A DNA stretch of 64,000 bases from Cognatiyoonia sediminum (GCF_900129845.1 NZ_FQXB01000002.1:312501-376500); one strand, 5' to 3'; shown: positions 1 to 9,810, counted from the first letter of the stretch. Program-made: numbers and translations. The notes: generated by a model from the letters alone, not told the origin.

Positions 1-474
1 GCCGTCATCAAGGAATGCAAGCCAAACGACCAGCAACGAGCCAAACATCAACCCCAGCGCCCAAGCGCCGTGGCAGCGGTTCATCACGATCACGCCGAGC
101 TGCTTTTCAAGTCGTCCGGCATAGACGTTTAAACAAACTTGCATGAACGCCATCGCGACACCAAACATCATCAAGGCCAAAAAGAGTGTCGCCTGTGATG
201 TCGCCATAAACGGCAAGATCAAAACCGCGCCCTGTATCGGGAACATGACGCGTAGAATCCGCCGAGGTCCTAAGCGCGGCATCACACGACTTGCAATCTG
301 AAGGCTAGGAACAGTCGCAACCGGCAGACCCAAAAGTGCGATGGCCAGCTCAGCTTTGTTCAAGCCAAGGTTTGCTTTCACAACTGGGATCAAAGCAATC
401 CACGCTCCAAACGCCACGGGGTGGAGCGAAAAGATGAGCATTGTAAGAAGTGTCGTACGTTTGGCGTCAATCAT
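1..474 (-). CDS. MFS transporter, N-terminal part (runs off the left edge)
   Basis: The reading frame is open from an ATG at 474 to the window edge and gives 158 residues, beginning MIDAKRTTLLTMLIFSLHPV. It has alternating hydrophobic helices and the MFS loop-2/3 basic pattern (SRVMPRLGPRRILR at about residues 61-74), then further helices (LFLALMMFGVAMAFMQVCLN). This is the N-terminal half of a 12-helix major facilitator. The substrate cannot be told. It lies upstream of and on the same strand as nothing else visible; the next gene, msrQ, ends 43 bp away and is also on the minus strand. The C-terminal half is missing only because the window ends. Confidence 0.8.
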   Translation of the reverse strand, partial: MIDAKRTTLLTMLIFSLHPVAFGAWIALIPVVKANLGLNKAELAIALLGLPVATVPSLQIASRVMPRLGPRRILRVMFPIQGAVLILPFMATSQATLFLALMMFGVAMAFMQVCLNVYAGRLEKQLGVIVMNRCHGAWALGLMFGSLLVVWLAFLDDG

Positions 475-517
475 GCGCCGACACTACCGGCACATGTTAG
501 GATTAAAAGAGGAGACT

Positions 518-1144
518 TTAGGCCCGACTCATGGCCCGATTTTTTGACCGGTTCTTTGGCCGATAGCGATAAGCGACCAAGCCAATGAGAACTGCCAAAT
601 AAACGAGTGGTTCGATCTGGAACCCTTTGGCCAGCCAAACATAGTGAAGCGCGCCAAGGATCGCCGCCGGGTAGGTCAGCCAATGAAGCCGTCTCCACGC
701 AATCGCACCCATTTTGCGGACAGAGTAATTGTTGGACGTGATGGCCAATGGGATCAAAGCAACGAAACTGATCATGCCGACGGTGAGATAGGGACGTTTG
801 ACAACCTCAGTCCAAACCCGTTCCAGGCTTTGAACATCCAAGATCGCGAAGACGAGGAAGTGGGCCAGAATGAAGAAAAACGTCATGACCCCGATTGCGC
901 GGCGGAATTTGATCAGGCTGATCCCGAAGGTTTCGCGCAGCGGGGTGATCAACAAGCCCACAACAAGCAGTTGGAGACCAATTTCACCATATTCACGTTC
1001 CAACGCATTGATCGGCTCAGGCCCGAAGGCGCGCGTGAATGCGGCGAGATAGAACAGGTAAACCAGCCAACCTGCGCCGACTATATATATAGTCCACGTT
1101 GGCACCTTCCGCGCCGCGGTGTTTATGGTCCCCACGATATCCAT
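518..1144 (-). CDS. msrQ: MsrQ, heme-binding membrane subunit of the MsrPQ methionine sulfoxide reductase
   Basis: This 208-residue membrane protein has about six hydrophobic helices (for example IYIVGAGWLVYLFYLAAF and GVMTFFFILAHFLVFAIL) and conserved His in helices (LAHF, RLHWLTYPAA, ALHYVW), as in the ferric reductase-like YedZ/MsrQ family. In the family it carries heme b and feeds electrons from the respiratory chain to periplasmic MsrP. Its ATG overlaps the msrP stop codon by one base (TAATG), so the two are translated together. Confidence comes from the protein pattern together with the msrP partner. Confidence 0.93.
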   Translation of the reverse strand: MDIVGTINTAARKVPTWTIYIVGAGWLVYLFYLAAFTRAFGPEPINALEREYGEIGLQLLVVGLLITPLRETFGISLIKFRRAIGVMTFFFILAHFLVFAILDVQSLERVWTEVVKRPYLTVGMISFVALIPLAITSNNYSVRKMGAIAWRRLHWLTYPAAILGALHYVWLAKGFQIEPLVYLAVLIGLVAYRYRPKNRSKNRAMSRA

Positions 1145-2046
1145 TAGTAGAATTCAGATAGATCCATGCCGTCATAAAGACTGGCCACTTCTGCTTCATA
1201 TCCGTTGAACATCAGCGTGGGTTCACGGCTGGCAAACAATCCACCTCCGATCACTCGGTGTGAACTTTGGCTCCAACGCGGGTGATCCACATTCGGGTTC
1301 ACATTACTATAGAACCCATATTCCCGCGCATTCGCTTTGTTCCAGCTGGTTGGCGGCTCATAGTCAGTGAGAGAGATGCGCACGATCGACTTGATCGACT
1401 TGAAGCCGTATTTCCAAGGAACAACCAAACGCATTGGTGCGCCATTCTGCTTGGCAATTGGTTCGCCATAGATACCGGTTGCCATAATCGTCAGCGGGTG
1501 CATCGCTTCATCAATGCGCAGACCTTCGACATAGGGGAAGTCCAACACGCGGCGCTGCACGCCAATCATGTTCTCTGGCTGAACGACAGTTTCAAAAGCG
1601 ACGTATTTTGCTTCCGACTGAATGCCGACTTTATTCAAGATGTCTGCAAGCTCGATCCCGTTCCAAGGCACGACCATTGCCCAAGCCTCAACACAGCGGA
1701 ACCGATAGATGCGCTCTTCCACTGTCAGACCATCCAGCAGGTCTGCCGAAGAATAATCGCCGGGATTGTCGACCAAGCCATCCACTTTGACGGACCATGG
1801 TTCGATCTCAAGCTTGTGGGCATTGGCCGCTGGGTCGCTTTTGCCAGTACCGAACTCATAGAAATTATTGTAGCTGGTGATGTCCTCGAGACTGTTTGGC
1901 TGCAAGTCTTCCTGTGCTTCTGCCAATCCAGCAGCAGCAATCGCACCCAAACCTGCGGTTCCGGCCAGAATCTGGCGACGGTTCAAGAACGCCTCTTTCG
2001 GCGTTACGTCAGCATGGGTCAGGTCATTCTTCCAGCGGTGTGCCAT
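1144..2046 (-). CDS. msrP: MsrP, periplasmic molybdopterin methionine sulfoxide reductase
   Basis: This 300-residue protein opens with a Tat signal (NRRQILAGTAG, twin Arg at 23-24, Ala-rich h-region, likely cleavage after AEA near 44). The oxidoreductase molybdopterin domain follows, with Cys118 (YRFRCVEAW), the family's molybdenum ligand. It reduces methionine sulfoxide in oxidised periplasmic proteins. A GGAGG lies 5-6 bp before the ATG. It is the first gene of the msrPQ pair, and length and composition are normal for the family. Confidence 0.96.
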   Translation of the reverse strand: MAHRWKNDLTHADVTPKEAFLNRRQILAGTAGLGAIAAAGLAEAQEDLQPNSLEDITSYNNFYEFGTGKSDPAANAHKLEIEPWSVKVDGLVDNPGDYSSADLLDGLTVEERIYRFRCVEAWAMVVPWNGIELADILNKVGIQSEAKYVAFETVVQPENMIGVQRRVLDFPYVEGLRIDEAMHPLTIMATGIYGEPIAKQNGAPMRLVVPWKYGFKSIKSIVRISLTDYEPPTSWNKANAREYGFYSNVNPNVDHPRWSQSSHRVIGGGLFASREPTLMFNGYEAEVASLYDGMDLSEFY

Positions 2047-2113
2047 TCAGGCCTCCAGTCTTTGTCTCGTCGTTATGTAGGAAGCCTATAAGGCATTTAC
2101 TTGGAAATGAGTC

Positions 2114-3625
2114 TCACGTTGTCGCCAGCGATTTGTAACGTTCCTGCAGAATATCAAGTGGGACAGAGGATCCGTCGGCCTGAACGATGCGGACATGGCT
2201 GCGTTTCATCTGCCTTGGCTCACTCACGCCAACGGAATGGGCGATAACCTCGACCTCTTTCACAATGCTTTCGGCATATTTGGCCACGCGCTGATATTTC
2301 TCTTCAACCACCAGTCCCTTTTGGAACCGAGGGTCATGGGTGGTAATGCCGGTCGGGCAGGTATTCTTGTTGCACTTCAACGCCTGGATACATCCAAGGC
2401 TAAACATGAAACCTCTAGCGGAGGTCACAAAATCCGCACCAGCACACAAGGCCCATGCCACATCGCTCGGGTTCACAAGTTTGCCGCTGGCGATCAGACG
2501 AATGCGGTCTTTTAAACCTGCTTCATTCCTAAGACGCGCGACGTGCGGCAACGCCTCCCTAATAGAGACGCCCACAAGATCGATCAAAGGCATAGGAGAC
2601 GCGCCTGTTCCGCCTTCCCCGCCATCAAGCGAAATAAAGTCAGGCGCTGACTCGTGGCCGCGTTCATTGATGAGCGCGAAAAGCTCCTCGAAAGCGGCTC
2701 CGCTCCCCATGACAGTTTTAATACCAACAGGCAGGCCAGACACCTCTCTCACCCGCGCGATGAAATCCAACAGGTCTTCAAAATCATCAATCTCGACGTG
2801 ACGATTAGGGGAAAGACTGCTTTCGCCAATCTTGATCCCGCGGATTTCTGCAATCTCTGCGTTCACCTTTGATGCAGGCAGAATGCCGCCTTTGCCCGGT
2901 TTGGCGCCCTGTGCGAGCTTTATCTCGATCATTTTGACCTGATCGTGCGCCGCTACTTTACGAAGTTTGTCTTCATCCAGATTTCCCTCTGGATCACGCA
3001 CCCCATACTTTGCCGTGCCCATTTGAAAGACCAGATCGCAGCCACCTTCTAAGTGATAAGGGCTCACTCCGCCCTCACCTGTGTTCATCCAAACGCCAGC
3101 TTCCGCACAGCCTTTAGATAAGGCACGCACCGCAGGTTTTGATATTGCGCCGTAGCTCATGCCCGACAGATTGAAGATTGACGGCGCCAAATAAGGCTCA
3201 CGCGCGTTCGGGCCGATCAACATCGGTTCGGTTTTAGCCGCTTGCTCATCCAAAGGCGGAAAGGCCGCATTTACAAAGATAGGAGTGCCCGGTGTCGCCA
3301 AGTTGCGAGTCGACCCAAAGGCGACAGTATTCCCCTTGCCGCCCCCAGCCCGCGAAATCCATTCGCGTTGCGCCCGGTTAAACGGCAGTTCCTCGCGATC
3401 CATCGCAAAAAAGTACTGTCGAAAGAATTCGCCCAGCGCAGAGAAGTAGTGCCGGAAACGCCCCAATACTGGGTAATTCCGCCGGATCGCATCCGTGCGT
3501 TGGCTCCGGTCAATGATGAAGGTGATGATGACAACCAGAACAATCAGCCCGACAACGAGAATGAACAGAACCGCTAAAACGGAAATCACATTGATCGTGA
3601 AGGCAGAGAACATGGGCGACATCAT
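2114..3625 (-). CDS. FMN-binding glutamate synthase-family protein (GltB-like, membrane-anchored)
   Basis: The start at 3625 (MMSPMFSAFTIN) is preferred over an ATG ten codons upstream because AAAGGAA lies 8 bp before it. The product is 503 residues: one N-terminal transmembrane helix (about residues 8-38, rich in Ile/Val), then a glutamate-synthase TIM barrel (LDGGEGGTGASP; IASGKLVNPSDVAWAL) and a Cys cluster C412-x5-C418-x4-C423 expected to hold an Fe-S centre. It lacks the glutaminase domain of true GltB, so ammonia channelling from glutamine is unlikely. In such stand-alone proteins the substrate is not settled. It is monocistronic. Confidence 0.88.
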   Translation of the reverse strand: MMSPMFSAFTINVISVLAVLFILVVGLIVLVVIITFIIDRSQRTDAIRRNYPVLGRFRHYFSALGEFFRQYFFAMDREELPFNRAQREWISRAGGGKGNTVAFGSTRNLATPGTPIFVNAAFPPLDEQAAKTEPMLIGPNAREPYLAPSIFNLSGMSYGAISKPAVRALSKGCAEAGVWMNTGEGGVSPYHLEGGCDLVFQMGTAKYGVRDPEGNLDEDKLRKVAAHDQVKMIEIKLAQGAKPGKGGILPASKVNAEIAEIRGIKIGESSLSPNRHVEIDDFEDLLDFIARVREVSGLPVGIKTVMGSGAAFEELFALINERGHESAPDFISLDGGEGGTGASPMPLIDLVGVSIREALPHVARLRNEAGLKDRIRLIASGKLVNPSDVAWALCAGADFVTSARGFMFSLGCIQALKCNKNTCPTGITTHDPRFQKGLVVEEKYQRVAKYAESIVKEVEVIAHSVGVSEPRQMKRSHVRIVQADGSSVPLDILQERYKSLATT

Positions 3626-3870
3626 GGGCGAGTTCCTTTTGAGGTTGTGTCGCACAAAACGTAGCCGCCCCTTTCAGGTCAATCCCACCCACGGATTTGA
3701 GATAATTCTCACGTTTTCGATCACGTTTTTGTGAATGGAAAGATTTTCAACCTGCGGCTTAGTCCGCAATCCTTTGTCGTCAAATGCCATCAGCAACAAT
3801 CCCCAGTGATCCATTGTGAACCACCTGCGTAACCACGGCACGAAACATAAAAATTGAAAGGGAACTTCCT

Positions 3871-4347
3871 ATGCTACGCAGAACAGTACTCGCACTTACA
3901 GCTTCCTCCGCTTTTGCCTTCCAGGCGTTTGCGATGGGAAACGACAAAGACATCGTCGACACAGCTGTTGAAGCTGGTTCTTTCACAACATTGGTTGCTG
4001 CAGTTCAGGCAGCTGGCCTTGTTGACACACTCAAGGGCGACGGCCCATTCACTGTGTTCGCTCCAACTGATGAGGCGTTCGCAGCTCTGCCAGAAGGCAC
4101 AGTTGAAGGTCTGCTCGCAGATCCAGAAGCACTTGCAGCGATCCTGACATATCACGTTGTCCCAGGCAAAGTGATGTCCGGCGACCTGACAAACAACATG
4201 ATGGCACCAACGGCAAACGGTCAGGACGTTACAATCATGACTGAAGGCGGTGTTATGGTGAACGACGCTAACGTCGTTGCTGCTGACGTTGAAGCATCAA
4301 ACGGTGTCATCCACGTCATCGATAAAGTGATCTTGCCATCCAGCTAA
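3871..4347 (+). CDS. Secreted fasciclin (FAS1) domain protein
   Basis: The 158-residue product has a Sec signal peptide ([21 protein letters not shown], cleavage near 21), then a single FAS1 domain: [35 protein letters not shown] (the conserved FAS1 motif 1), YHVVPGKV, and the C-terminal [12 protein letters not shown] (motif 2). FAS1 proteins take part in adhesion, matrix or surface binding; a precise ligand cannot be given. GAAAGGGAA lies just upstream of the ATG. It is monocistronic, and a strong hairpin follows the stop. Confidence 0.94.
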   Translation: MLRRTVLALTASSAFAFQAFAMGNDKDIVDTAVEAGSFTTLVAAVQAAGLVDTLKGDGPFTVFAPTDEAFAALPEGTVEGLLADPEALAAILTYHVVPGKVMSGDLTNNMMAPTANGQDVTIMTEGGVMVNDANVVAADVEASNGVIHVIDKVILPSS

Positions 4348-4356
4348 GATCAAATT

Positions 4357-4384
4357 GGGGCGCCGCAACCTCCCACGGCGCCCC
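4357..4384. terminator. Bidirectional hairpin between convergent fasciclin gene and clpB
   Basis: A perfect 9-bp stem (GGGGCGCCG / CGGCGCCCC) closes a 10-base loop between two genes that converge. There is no strong T tract on either side, so it may work as a boundary hairpin or a weak intrinsic terminator. Confidence 0.6.
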
Positions 4385-4400
4385 ACTCCCAAATCAAAGC

Positions 4401-7013
4401 CTAGTGGACGATGGCATCGTCCGGCTTTGGCTTATTGCTGACCGACAATCGGTCCCCGACGATCAGCCCATCAGCACCCGCTGATACCGACACAGTTGAT
4501 CCGTCCAACACATCACCAGCCAAGATCATCTCGGCCAACTGGTCTTGCAACGCACGTTGGATCACCCGCTTCAAAGGCCGCGCGCCAAAGACAGGGTCGT
4601 ATCCTTCATCCGCAAGCCAGGTCATCGCGCCGTCATCAAGATCAAGCGTGATGTGCCGGCTCGCAAGGCGATCGGTTAAACGACGCAGCTGAATTGCTAC
4701 GATCCCAGCCATATCCTCACGCACCAAACGGTCGAAAATGACTGTCTCGTCCAGACGGTTAAGGAACTCTGGCCGGAAATGCGCGCGGACCGCGTCCATA
4801 ACATCGCGCTTCGCATCAGAAGCATCTGCCCCATCCGGCAACTGGCTCAAGGCCTGCGCTCCAAGGTTTGACGTCAAGATGATCAACGTCTGCTTGAAAT
4901 CGACCGTCCGGCCCTGACCATCGGTCAGAACACCATCGTCCAACACCTGTAACAGTACGTTGAAGACATCTGGATGTGCCTTTTCGACTTCATCGAACAG
5001 CACGACCTGATAAGGACGCCGCCGCACGGCTTCGGTCAAAACGCCGCCTTCATCGTAGCCGACGTAACCCGGAGGGGCACCAATCAAGCGTGCGACCGCG
5101 TGTTTCTCCATGAACTCAGACATATCAATGCGGACCATCGCGCTGTCGTCATCAAATAGGTACTCGGCCACTGCCTTGGTTAACTCGGTCTTTCCGACAC
5201 CAGTAGGCCCAAGAAACAAGAACGACCCAAGCGGACGGTTTTCATCGTTCAGACCAGCGCGCGCACGACGCACTGCGTTGGATACAGAGGTCACAGCCGC
5301 CTTTTGGCCGATCACGCGCTTGCCAAGCTCTTCTTCCATCCGAAGCAGCTTTTCGCGTTCACCCTCCAACATCTTCGATGTCGGAATACCAGTCCAGCGC
5401 TCGACCACATCGGCAATCTGTTCGGGGCGAACCGCTTCCTCGACCATCAGGTCGTCATTGTCTTCGGCTTCTGACAGCTTGCGTTCAAGGTCGGGAATGA
5501 CGCCATAGGACAGCTCACCCGCTTTGGCCAAATTGCCTTCGCGCTTGGCGATGTCCAATTCAGCACGTGCACGGTCGAGCTGCTCTTTCAGCTCGCGAGA
5601 ACCTTCCAATTTGGCACGCTCTGCTTCCCACTTCGCGGTCATCTCAGTGGCACGGTCTTGCAGGTTGGCTAATTCCTCATCCAACTTGAGCAACCGATCT
5701 TTGGAGGCTTTATCGTCCTCTTTCTTCAGCGCCTCTTGCTCGATCTGCAGCTGCATGATTTGACGATCTAACGCATCCAATTCTTCTGGCTTACTGTCCA
5801 CTTCCATGCGCAAACGTGACGCGGCCTCATCCATCAAGTCGATGGCCTTATCCGGCAGGAACCGATCCGTGATGTAGCGATGGGAAAGCGTTGCCGCAGA
5901 GACCAGAGCGCTGTCCGATATTCGAACACCGTGGTGCAGCTCATACTTTTCCTTAATCCCTCGCAGGATCGAGATTGTGTCTACAACCGTCGGCTCTTCT
6001 ACAATCAAGGCTTGGAAACGCCGCGCAAGTGCTGCGTCTTTCTCTACATACTTGCGATATTCGTCGAGCGTCGTCGCACCGATACAATGCAGCTCGCCCC
6101 GCGCCAAAGCAGGTTTTATCAGGTTCGCCGCATCCATCGCGCCATCGGTCTTACCCGCGCCAACAAGCTGATGCATTTCGTCGATGAAAAGGATGATCTC
6201 ACCCGCAGCCGCCTCGATCTCTTTCAAGATCGCTTTCAGGCGTTCTTCGAACTCACCACGATATTTCGCACCCGCGATCAAAGCACCCATGTCGAGCGAC
6301 ATGAGTTTCTTGTTGCGCAAGCTCTCCGGCACATCACCGTTCACGATGCGCAGCGCCAAGCCTTCGGCAATGGCTGTTTTACCGACTCCAGGCTCACCAA
6401 TCAGAACCGGATTGTTCTTTGTCCGGCGTGACAACACCTGCATAGAGCGGCGAATTTCTTCGTCACGTCCTATGATGGGATCGATTTTCCCTTGCTCAGC
6501 CGCTTCGGTCAGATCACGCGCATATTTGTTCAACGCATCAAAACTGTCTTCGGCAGTCGCACTATCAGCTGTCCGCCCTTTGCGAAGCTCATTGATTGCC
6601 GAATTAAGTCCCTTGGCCGTCACCATGCCAGCGACCAACGCCTCTTTAGCTTTTGATTTCACCACTGCCAGAGCGGTCAATAGCCGCTCTACAGGCACAA
6701 AGCTATCGCTCGCCTTACTCGCCAATTTCTCAGCTTCGGCTAAAACACGACCAGTCGCCGCATCCATATAAATCTGGCCAGATGCCCCTGTGACCTTTGG
6801 AAGACGGGCAACCGCTACATCCACCGATTGACGGACGCTCGCCGCATCGCCTGCGGACTTCGTAATCAAATTTGCAGAGAGCCCTTCCTCATCATCCATG
6901 AGAGCTTTCAACAAATGTTCCGGCATCAAAGATTGATTGTTCTCGCGCATCGCAATCGTCTGAGCAGCTTGAATAAAGCCGCGCGAACGCTCAGTGAACT
7001 TGTCTAAGTTCAT
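4401..7013 (-). CDS. clpB: ATP-dependent chaperone ClpB (disaggregase)
   Basis: The full-length 870-residue ClpB has an N-terminal Clp_N repeat domain (1-145), a first AAA+ domain with Walker A GEPGVGKT (about 206-213), a coiled-coil middle domain (about 400-520), and a second AAA+ domain with GPTGVGKT (about 605) and sensor-2 GARPLKR near the C-terminus. With DnaK it resolubilises aggregated protein in the cytoplasm. AAGGAGAG sits about 6 bp before the ATG. It is a single gene, with a heat-shock promoter candidate upstream. Confidence 0.98.
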   Translation of the reverse strand: MNLDKFTERSRGFIQAAQTIAMRENNQSLMPEHLLKALMDDEEGLSANLITKSAGDAASVRQSVDVAVARLPKVTGASGQIYMDAATGRVLAEAEKLASKASDSFVPVERLLTALAVVKSKAKEALVAGMVTAKGLNSAINELRKGRTADSATAEDSFDALNKYARDLTEAAEQGKIDPIIGRDEEIRRSMQVLSRRTKNNPVLIGEPGVGKTAIAEGLALRIVNGDVPESLRNKKLMSLDMGALIAGAKYRGEFEERLKAILKEIEAAAGEIILFIDEMHQLVGAGKTDGAMDAANLIKPALARGELHCIGATTLDEYRKYVEKDAALARRFQALIVEEPTVVDTISILRGIKEKYELHHGVRISDSALVSAATLSHRYITDRFLPDKAIDLMDEAASRLRMEVDSKPEELDALDRQIMQLQIEQEALKKEDDKASKDRLLKLDEELANLQDRATEMTAKWEAERAKLEGSRELKEQLDRARAELDIAKREGNLAKAGELSYGVIPDLERKLSEAEDNDDLMVEEAVRPEQIADVVERWTGIPTSKMLEGEREKLLRMEEELGKRVIGQKAAVTSVSNAVRRARAGLNDENRPLGSFLFLGPTGVGKTELTKAVAEYLFDDDSAMVRIDMSEFMEKHAVARLIGAPPGYVGYDEGGVLTEAVRRRPYQVVLFDEVEKAHPDVFNVLLQVLDDGVLTDGQGRTVDFKQTLIILTSNLGAQALSQLPDGADASDAKRDVMDAVRAHFRPEFLNRLDETVIFDRLVREDMAGIVAIQLRRLTDRLASRHITLDLDDGAMTWLADEGYDPVFGARPLKRVIQRALQDQLAEMILAGDVLDGSTVSVSAGADGLIVGDRLSVSNKPKPDDAIVH

Positions 7014-7087
7014 CTTTCTCTCCTTATCAAAGCACCCTCTTCATCACGCCTGCTTTGCAGCACATGACCTATTTGGGCCTCCCACTC

Positions 7088-7117
7088 TAAATGGGGATCG
7101 TGAACTCCGCTTGCAAG
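7088..7117 (-). promoter_or_regulatory. RpoH (sigma-32) type promoter of clpB
   Basis: On the minus strand CTTGCAA (7117-7111) and CCCCATTTA (7096-7088) are separated by 14 bp. They match the heat-shock consensus CTTGAAA-N11-15-CCCCAT closely. The -10 element lies 75 bp upstream of the clpB ATG. This agrees with known heat-shock control of clpB in proteobacteria. The match was made by eye. Confidence 0.75.
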
Positions 7118-7430
7118 CCAACCGGAGGATTAGGGGAAACGTTTGAGATTCTTCCCAGTATCGTTGCCAAGGGAGCCGCAGCATAGTCGAGGCGTGAGTG
7201 GAGGACATACGTTGTCTGCCAATTTGAGCGCCAAAGGATGAGTTTTCTTCTCGTCTCACCTTCCGGGCGCGAACTAAGGCAAAGTTTCGACTTCTTTCGA
7301 AGTCACAGGGTTTGACCCAAAAATGCTGTTAGGCCGCAGTTGTGACCCAACCAAAGCTGTTTTCGGTTTCCGGCGTTCGTATGTCCCAGTGTGGCGTCGG
7401 AATTGTGGGGTAGGTAACTGCCGCACGGGA

Positions 7431-7461
7431 GGGCGCAGTCTGCCCCAATCAGACTGCGCCC
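7431..7461. other. Perfect 12-bp inverted repeat upstream of pyrF
   Basis: GGGCGCAGTCTG and CAGACTGCGCCC flank a 7-base loop, about 77 bp before the pyrF start. There is no T tract, so it is not a standard terminator for either direction. It could be a transcribed leader structure or a dispersed palindromic repeat. The rest of the 7118-7537 spacer holds no convincing gene: its only ORF of note (7044-7259, minus) looks non-coding. Confidence 0.55.
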
Positions 7462-7537
7462 GACCGCACTACGCCAAAGAATTGCACCCAGATCAGTGAG
7501 CCGCTACATGGCGGAGGACCGAGATAGGAGTTTCCCC

Positions 7538-8254
7538 ATGTCTGATGATCGCCTCATAGTCGCGCTTGATGTCCCGAACGTTCTCGATGGCCTCGCACTG
7601 GCTGAAAAACTGGGCGACACCGTGAGCTTTTATAAGATCGGGCTTGGGATGCTCACCGGAGGCGGGCTCGCCCTTGCCAATGAGTTAAAGCAAGATCATG
7701 GCAAGCGCATTTTCCTAGACATGAAGTTCTTCGACATCGGTGCAACTGTCGAAGCGGCTGTGAGAGGGATCGCTCAATTCGATCTGGATTTTCTAACGGT
7801 CCATGGCGACCCTTATGTTGTGCGCGCGGCTAAAGAAGGGGCCGCTGGCAAAGACCTTAAGATTTTGGGGGTGACTGTGTTGACGTCTCTGGACCGGAGC
7901 GACCTCGACGATGCTTGCATCAAAGACGGTGCAATCACCGATCTGGTGCAGGAACGGGCCGGAAAAGCACTGGAAGCTGGTGCAGACGGTGTCATCGCCT
8001 CCCCCCAAGAGGCCTCCCTCATTCGGACACTTCCCGAAGCATCAGGCAAACTGATCGTGACGCCGGGCGTTCGCCCGTCCGGTGCCGACTTGGGCGACCA
8101 AAAGCGGGTTGCGACACCAGCTCAAGCCATCGCAGACGGTGCGGATCACATCGTGGTAGGTCGACCCGTTTGGAAGGCTGCCGATCCCAAATCAGCGGTT
8201 CAATCCATGCTTTCTGAATTGAATTCGCCGCAAGCTCTGACACCCAACAGGTAA
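7538..8254 (+). CDS. pyrF: Orotidine-5'-phosphate decarboxylase
   Basis: The start is placed at the ATG of MSDDRLIVALDVPN, which has GGAG about 9 bp upstream, not at an ATG 14 codons earlier. The 238-residue TIM barrel has the catalytic DMKFFD motif (D61, K63, D66), the substrate loop GVTVLTSL, the C-terminal phosphate-binding VTPGVRP and VVGRPV. It converts OMP to UMP, the last step of de novo pyrimidine synthesis. It stands alone, away from other pyr genes. Confidence 0.97.
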   Translation: MSDDRLIVALDVPNVLDGLALAEKLGDTVSFYKIGLGMLTGGGLALANELKQDHGKRIFLDMKFFDIGATVEAAVRGIAQFDLDFLTVHGDPYVVRAAKEGAAGKDLKILGVTVLTSLDRSDLDDACIKDGAITDLVQERAGKALEAGADGVIASPQEASLIRTLPEASGKLIVTPGVRPSGADLGDQKRVATPAQAIADGADHIVVGRPVWKAADPKSAVQSMLSELNSPQALTPNR

Positions 8255-8259
8255 ACTGC

Positions 8260-8277
8260 TGTCACGTCAGCGTGACA
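8260..8277. other. Small inverted repeat after pyrF
   Basis: TGTCACG and CGTGACA flank TCAG directly after the pyrF stop and are followed by a T/C-rich stretch. It may be a weak terminator for pyrF or a dimeric operator for the small gene at 8351. The sequence alone does not decide. Confidence 0.35.
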
Positions 8278-8350
8278 CCCTCTTTCGTTCTGTTTCGCCT
8301 TATCCAATATCGAATTCAGACGCAGAACAGGCACGAAAGAGGAGGCCAAC

Positions 8351-8563
8351 ATGCAACGCATTCAACTTGGCGACGTCCGCTACAACGCCAAACATGGCGC
8401 ATTTGAAGCTCGGGTAGATATTCACCGAGACGGACAAGTTTTCCGATACCCTTGCGAAGTCAAAGGCCCTCTGAACATGGACATCGATCGGGTTCGCGAG
8501 CACCTGACGCAGCGCGCCTTGAACATGTCCGACACGCCCCAGCGGCTCCACTCACATTTTTGA
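8351..8563 (+). CDS. Small conserved-looking hypothetical protein (70 aa)
   Basis: The product is MQRIQLGDVRYNAKHGAFEA… with alternating charged and hydrophobic residues, one Cys (YPCEVKG) and no signal or membrane segment. GAGGAGG lies 7 bp before the ATG, and an intrinsic terminator follows, so it is a complete single-gene unit. Codon use resembles that of its neighbours. I do not recognise a named family; it looks like an orthologous-orphan protein of Rhodobacteraceae. Function is unknown. Confidence 0.78.
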   Translation: MQRIQLGDVRYNAKHGAFEARVDIHRDGQVFRYPCEVKGPLNMDIDRVREHLTQRALNMSDTPQRLHSHF

Positions 8564-8623
8564 GCCTGCAAAGTGAATGCCGATCGGTAAGTCCCCAACC
8601 GACGGCAACTGCCCTTTGCGACT

Positions 8624-8658
8624 GGCCCGATACCGCGCGTATCGGGCCATTTTTGTTT
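8624..8658 (+). terminator. Intrinsic terminator
   Basis: A perfect 10-bp stem GGCCCGATAC / GTATCGGGCC with loop CGCGC is followed by ATTTTTGTTT. It ends the small gene at 8351 and overlaps the last bases of the convergent nfeD-like gene. Confidence 0.88.
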
Positions 8659-8929
8659 AATCGTTGATGTCACGATCCCAGATTTTGACCTGACCTGTCT
8701 TGAGGCCAAAGACCTTGCGCATTGCCAGATAGGCAACCAAGGACAAGACGGCGAAAATCACCAGCAAGAGCGGGAGAGACAGTCCGGTTAAACCAAGCAG
8801 AAGAAGCACGCCCATCACCAATGCTCCGATAGCGAAGCCGAGGAAGATGTAGCCGGGCACGATGACTTCCAGCGTCGCTAACGCAAGTGCCGCCGACATC
8901 CAAACCCACCATTCCAACCAGAGCGGCAT
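8657..8929 (-). CDS. NfeD-like membrane protein
   Basis: The 90-residue protein has three hydrophobic helices (about 7-30, 32-50 and 52-67) and a short cytoplasmic tail ending in VKIWDRDIND. It matches short NfeD-family proteins that lack the OB-fold extension. It overlaps the upstream SPFH gene by one base (TAATG) and so is co-translated with it. NfeD proteins are regular partners of stomatin-like scaffolds at membrane microdomains, and the pairing here fits. Confidence 0.88.
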   Translation of the reverse strand: MPLWLEWWVWMSAALALATLEVIVPGYIFLGFAIGALVMGVLLLLGLTGLSLPLLLVIFAVLSLVAYLAMRKVFGLKTGQVKIWDRDIND

Positions 8930-9810
8930 TACTTCGATCCTTTCAGCATCTTAAACGCATCACCAAACGCTTCGATCACATTGGCCGGAAGCAATATGGT
9001 TTGATTGCCTTCACCATCGCCTAATCTATTGAGCGACTCAACTTGCTTGAGCGCCACCTGATACTGCGCTGCCTCTAGACCATTGTCAGCAATTGCTTTC
9101 GCGACCACTTGAGTTGCATAGGCTTCCGCGTCAGCCGCCACGCGTCGCGCCTTGGCTTCTTGCTCCGCCGCATAAAGATCGGCATCCGCCTGAAGCTCAA
9201 CCGCGCGCTTGGTGCCTTCGGCTTCCGTCACCTGCGCACGACGAGCACGTTCTGCGTTCAATTGCTGCAGCATCGCGGCCCGCGTTGCATCGTCCAAATT
9301 CACATCCAGGATTTCGGCACGCGTCACCTCAATCCCCCAATCATCAACCTGTTGGGCAACTTGATTCCGCACCGCTTCGATTAAGTTCGCACGGTTCGCT
9401 TGCACCTGATCCAATTCCATCCGACCGATTTCAGAGCGCACAATGCCCGCTACAGTCGTCATGATCGCCCCGTCTACATCGCGGATACGATAAACCGTCT
9501 TTTCCGGTTCGATAATCCGATAGAAAACAGACGTCTCCACCTGAACCAGCACGTTGTCAGAGGTGATCGCGTCTTGCGTGCTTGTCGGCAGCTGGCGTTC
9601 TAGGATGGACACCTTGTGACGCACGCGATCCAAAAACGGTACGATGAAGTTAATTCCCGGCCCGAGAACAGACCGCAACCGTCCTAGACGCTCGACGACG
9701 TATTTCTGCGACTGAGGGACGATCCGAACCCCGGCCAAGATGCAAATAATGATAAATACGGCGAGCAGCAGATAGACGATATTCTGTCCGATCAGTTCTT
9801 CAAATTGCAT
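8929..9810 (-). CDS. SPFH/Band 7 (stomatin-like) protein, QmcA type
   Basis: The 293-residue protein has an N-terminal membrane anchor (IVYLLLAVFIIICILAGV, about 9-26) and a Band 7 domain starting at RIVPQSQKYVVERLGRLRSVLGPGINFIVPF, then a helical coiled-coil stretch rich in Ala/Glu (about 180-250). Such proteins oligomerise at the inner membrane and are thought to scaffold or protect membrane complexes, often with the protease FtsH or NfeD. It is the first gene of the two-gene operon with nfeD. Confidence 0.93.
   Translation of the reverse strand: MQFEELIGQNIVYLLLAVFIIICILAGVRIVPQSQKYVVERLGRLRSVLGPGINFIVPFLDRVRHKVSILERQLPTSTQDAITSDNVLVQVETSVFYRIIEPEKTVYRIRDVDGAIMTTVAGIVRSEIGRMELDQVQANRANLIEAVRNQVAQQVDDWGIEVTRAEILDVNLDDATRAAMLQQLNAERARRAQVTEAEGTKRAVELQADADLYAAEQEAKARRVAADAEAYATQVVAKAIADNGLEAAQYQVALKQVESLNRLGDGEGNQTILLPANVIEAFGDAFKMLKGSK

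Noticed and set aside
1267-2091. 274-codon frame opposite msrP
   Set aside because: Antisense shadow of msrP; no start signal or domain.
7044-7259. 71-codon minus-strand frame upstream of clpB
   Set aside because: It overlaps the clpB promoter, has no ribosome site and no protein-like composition.
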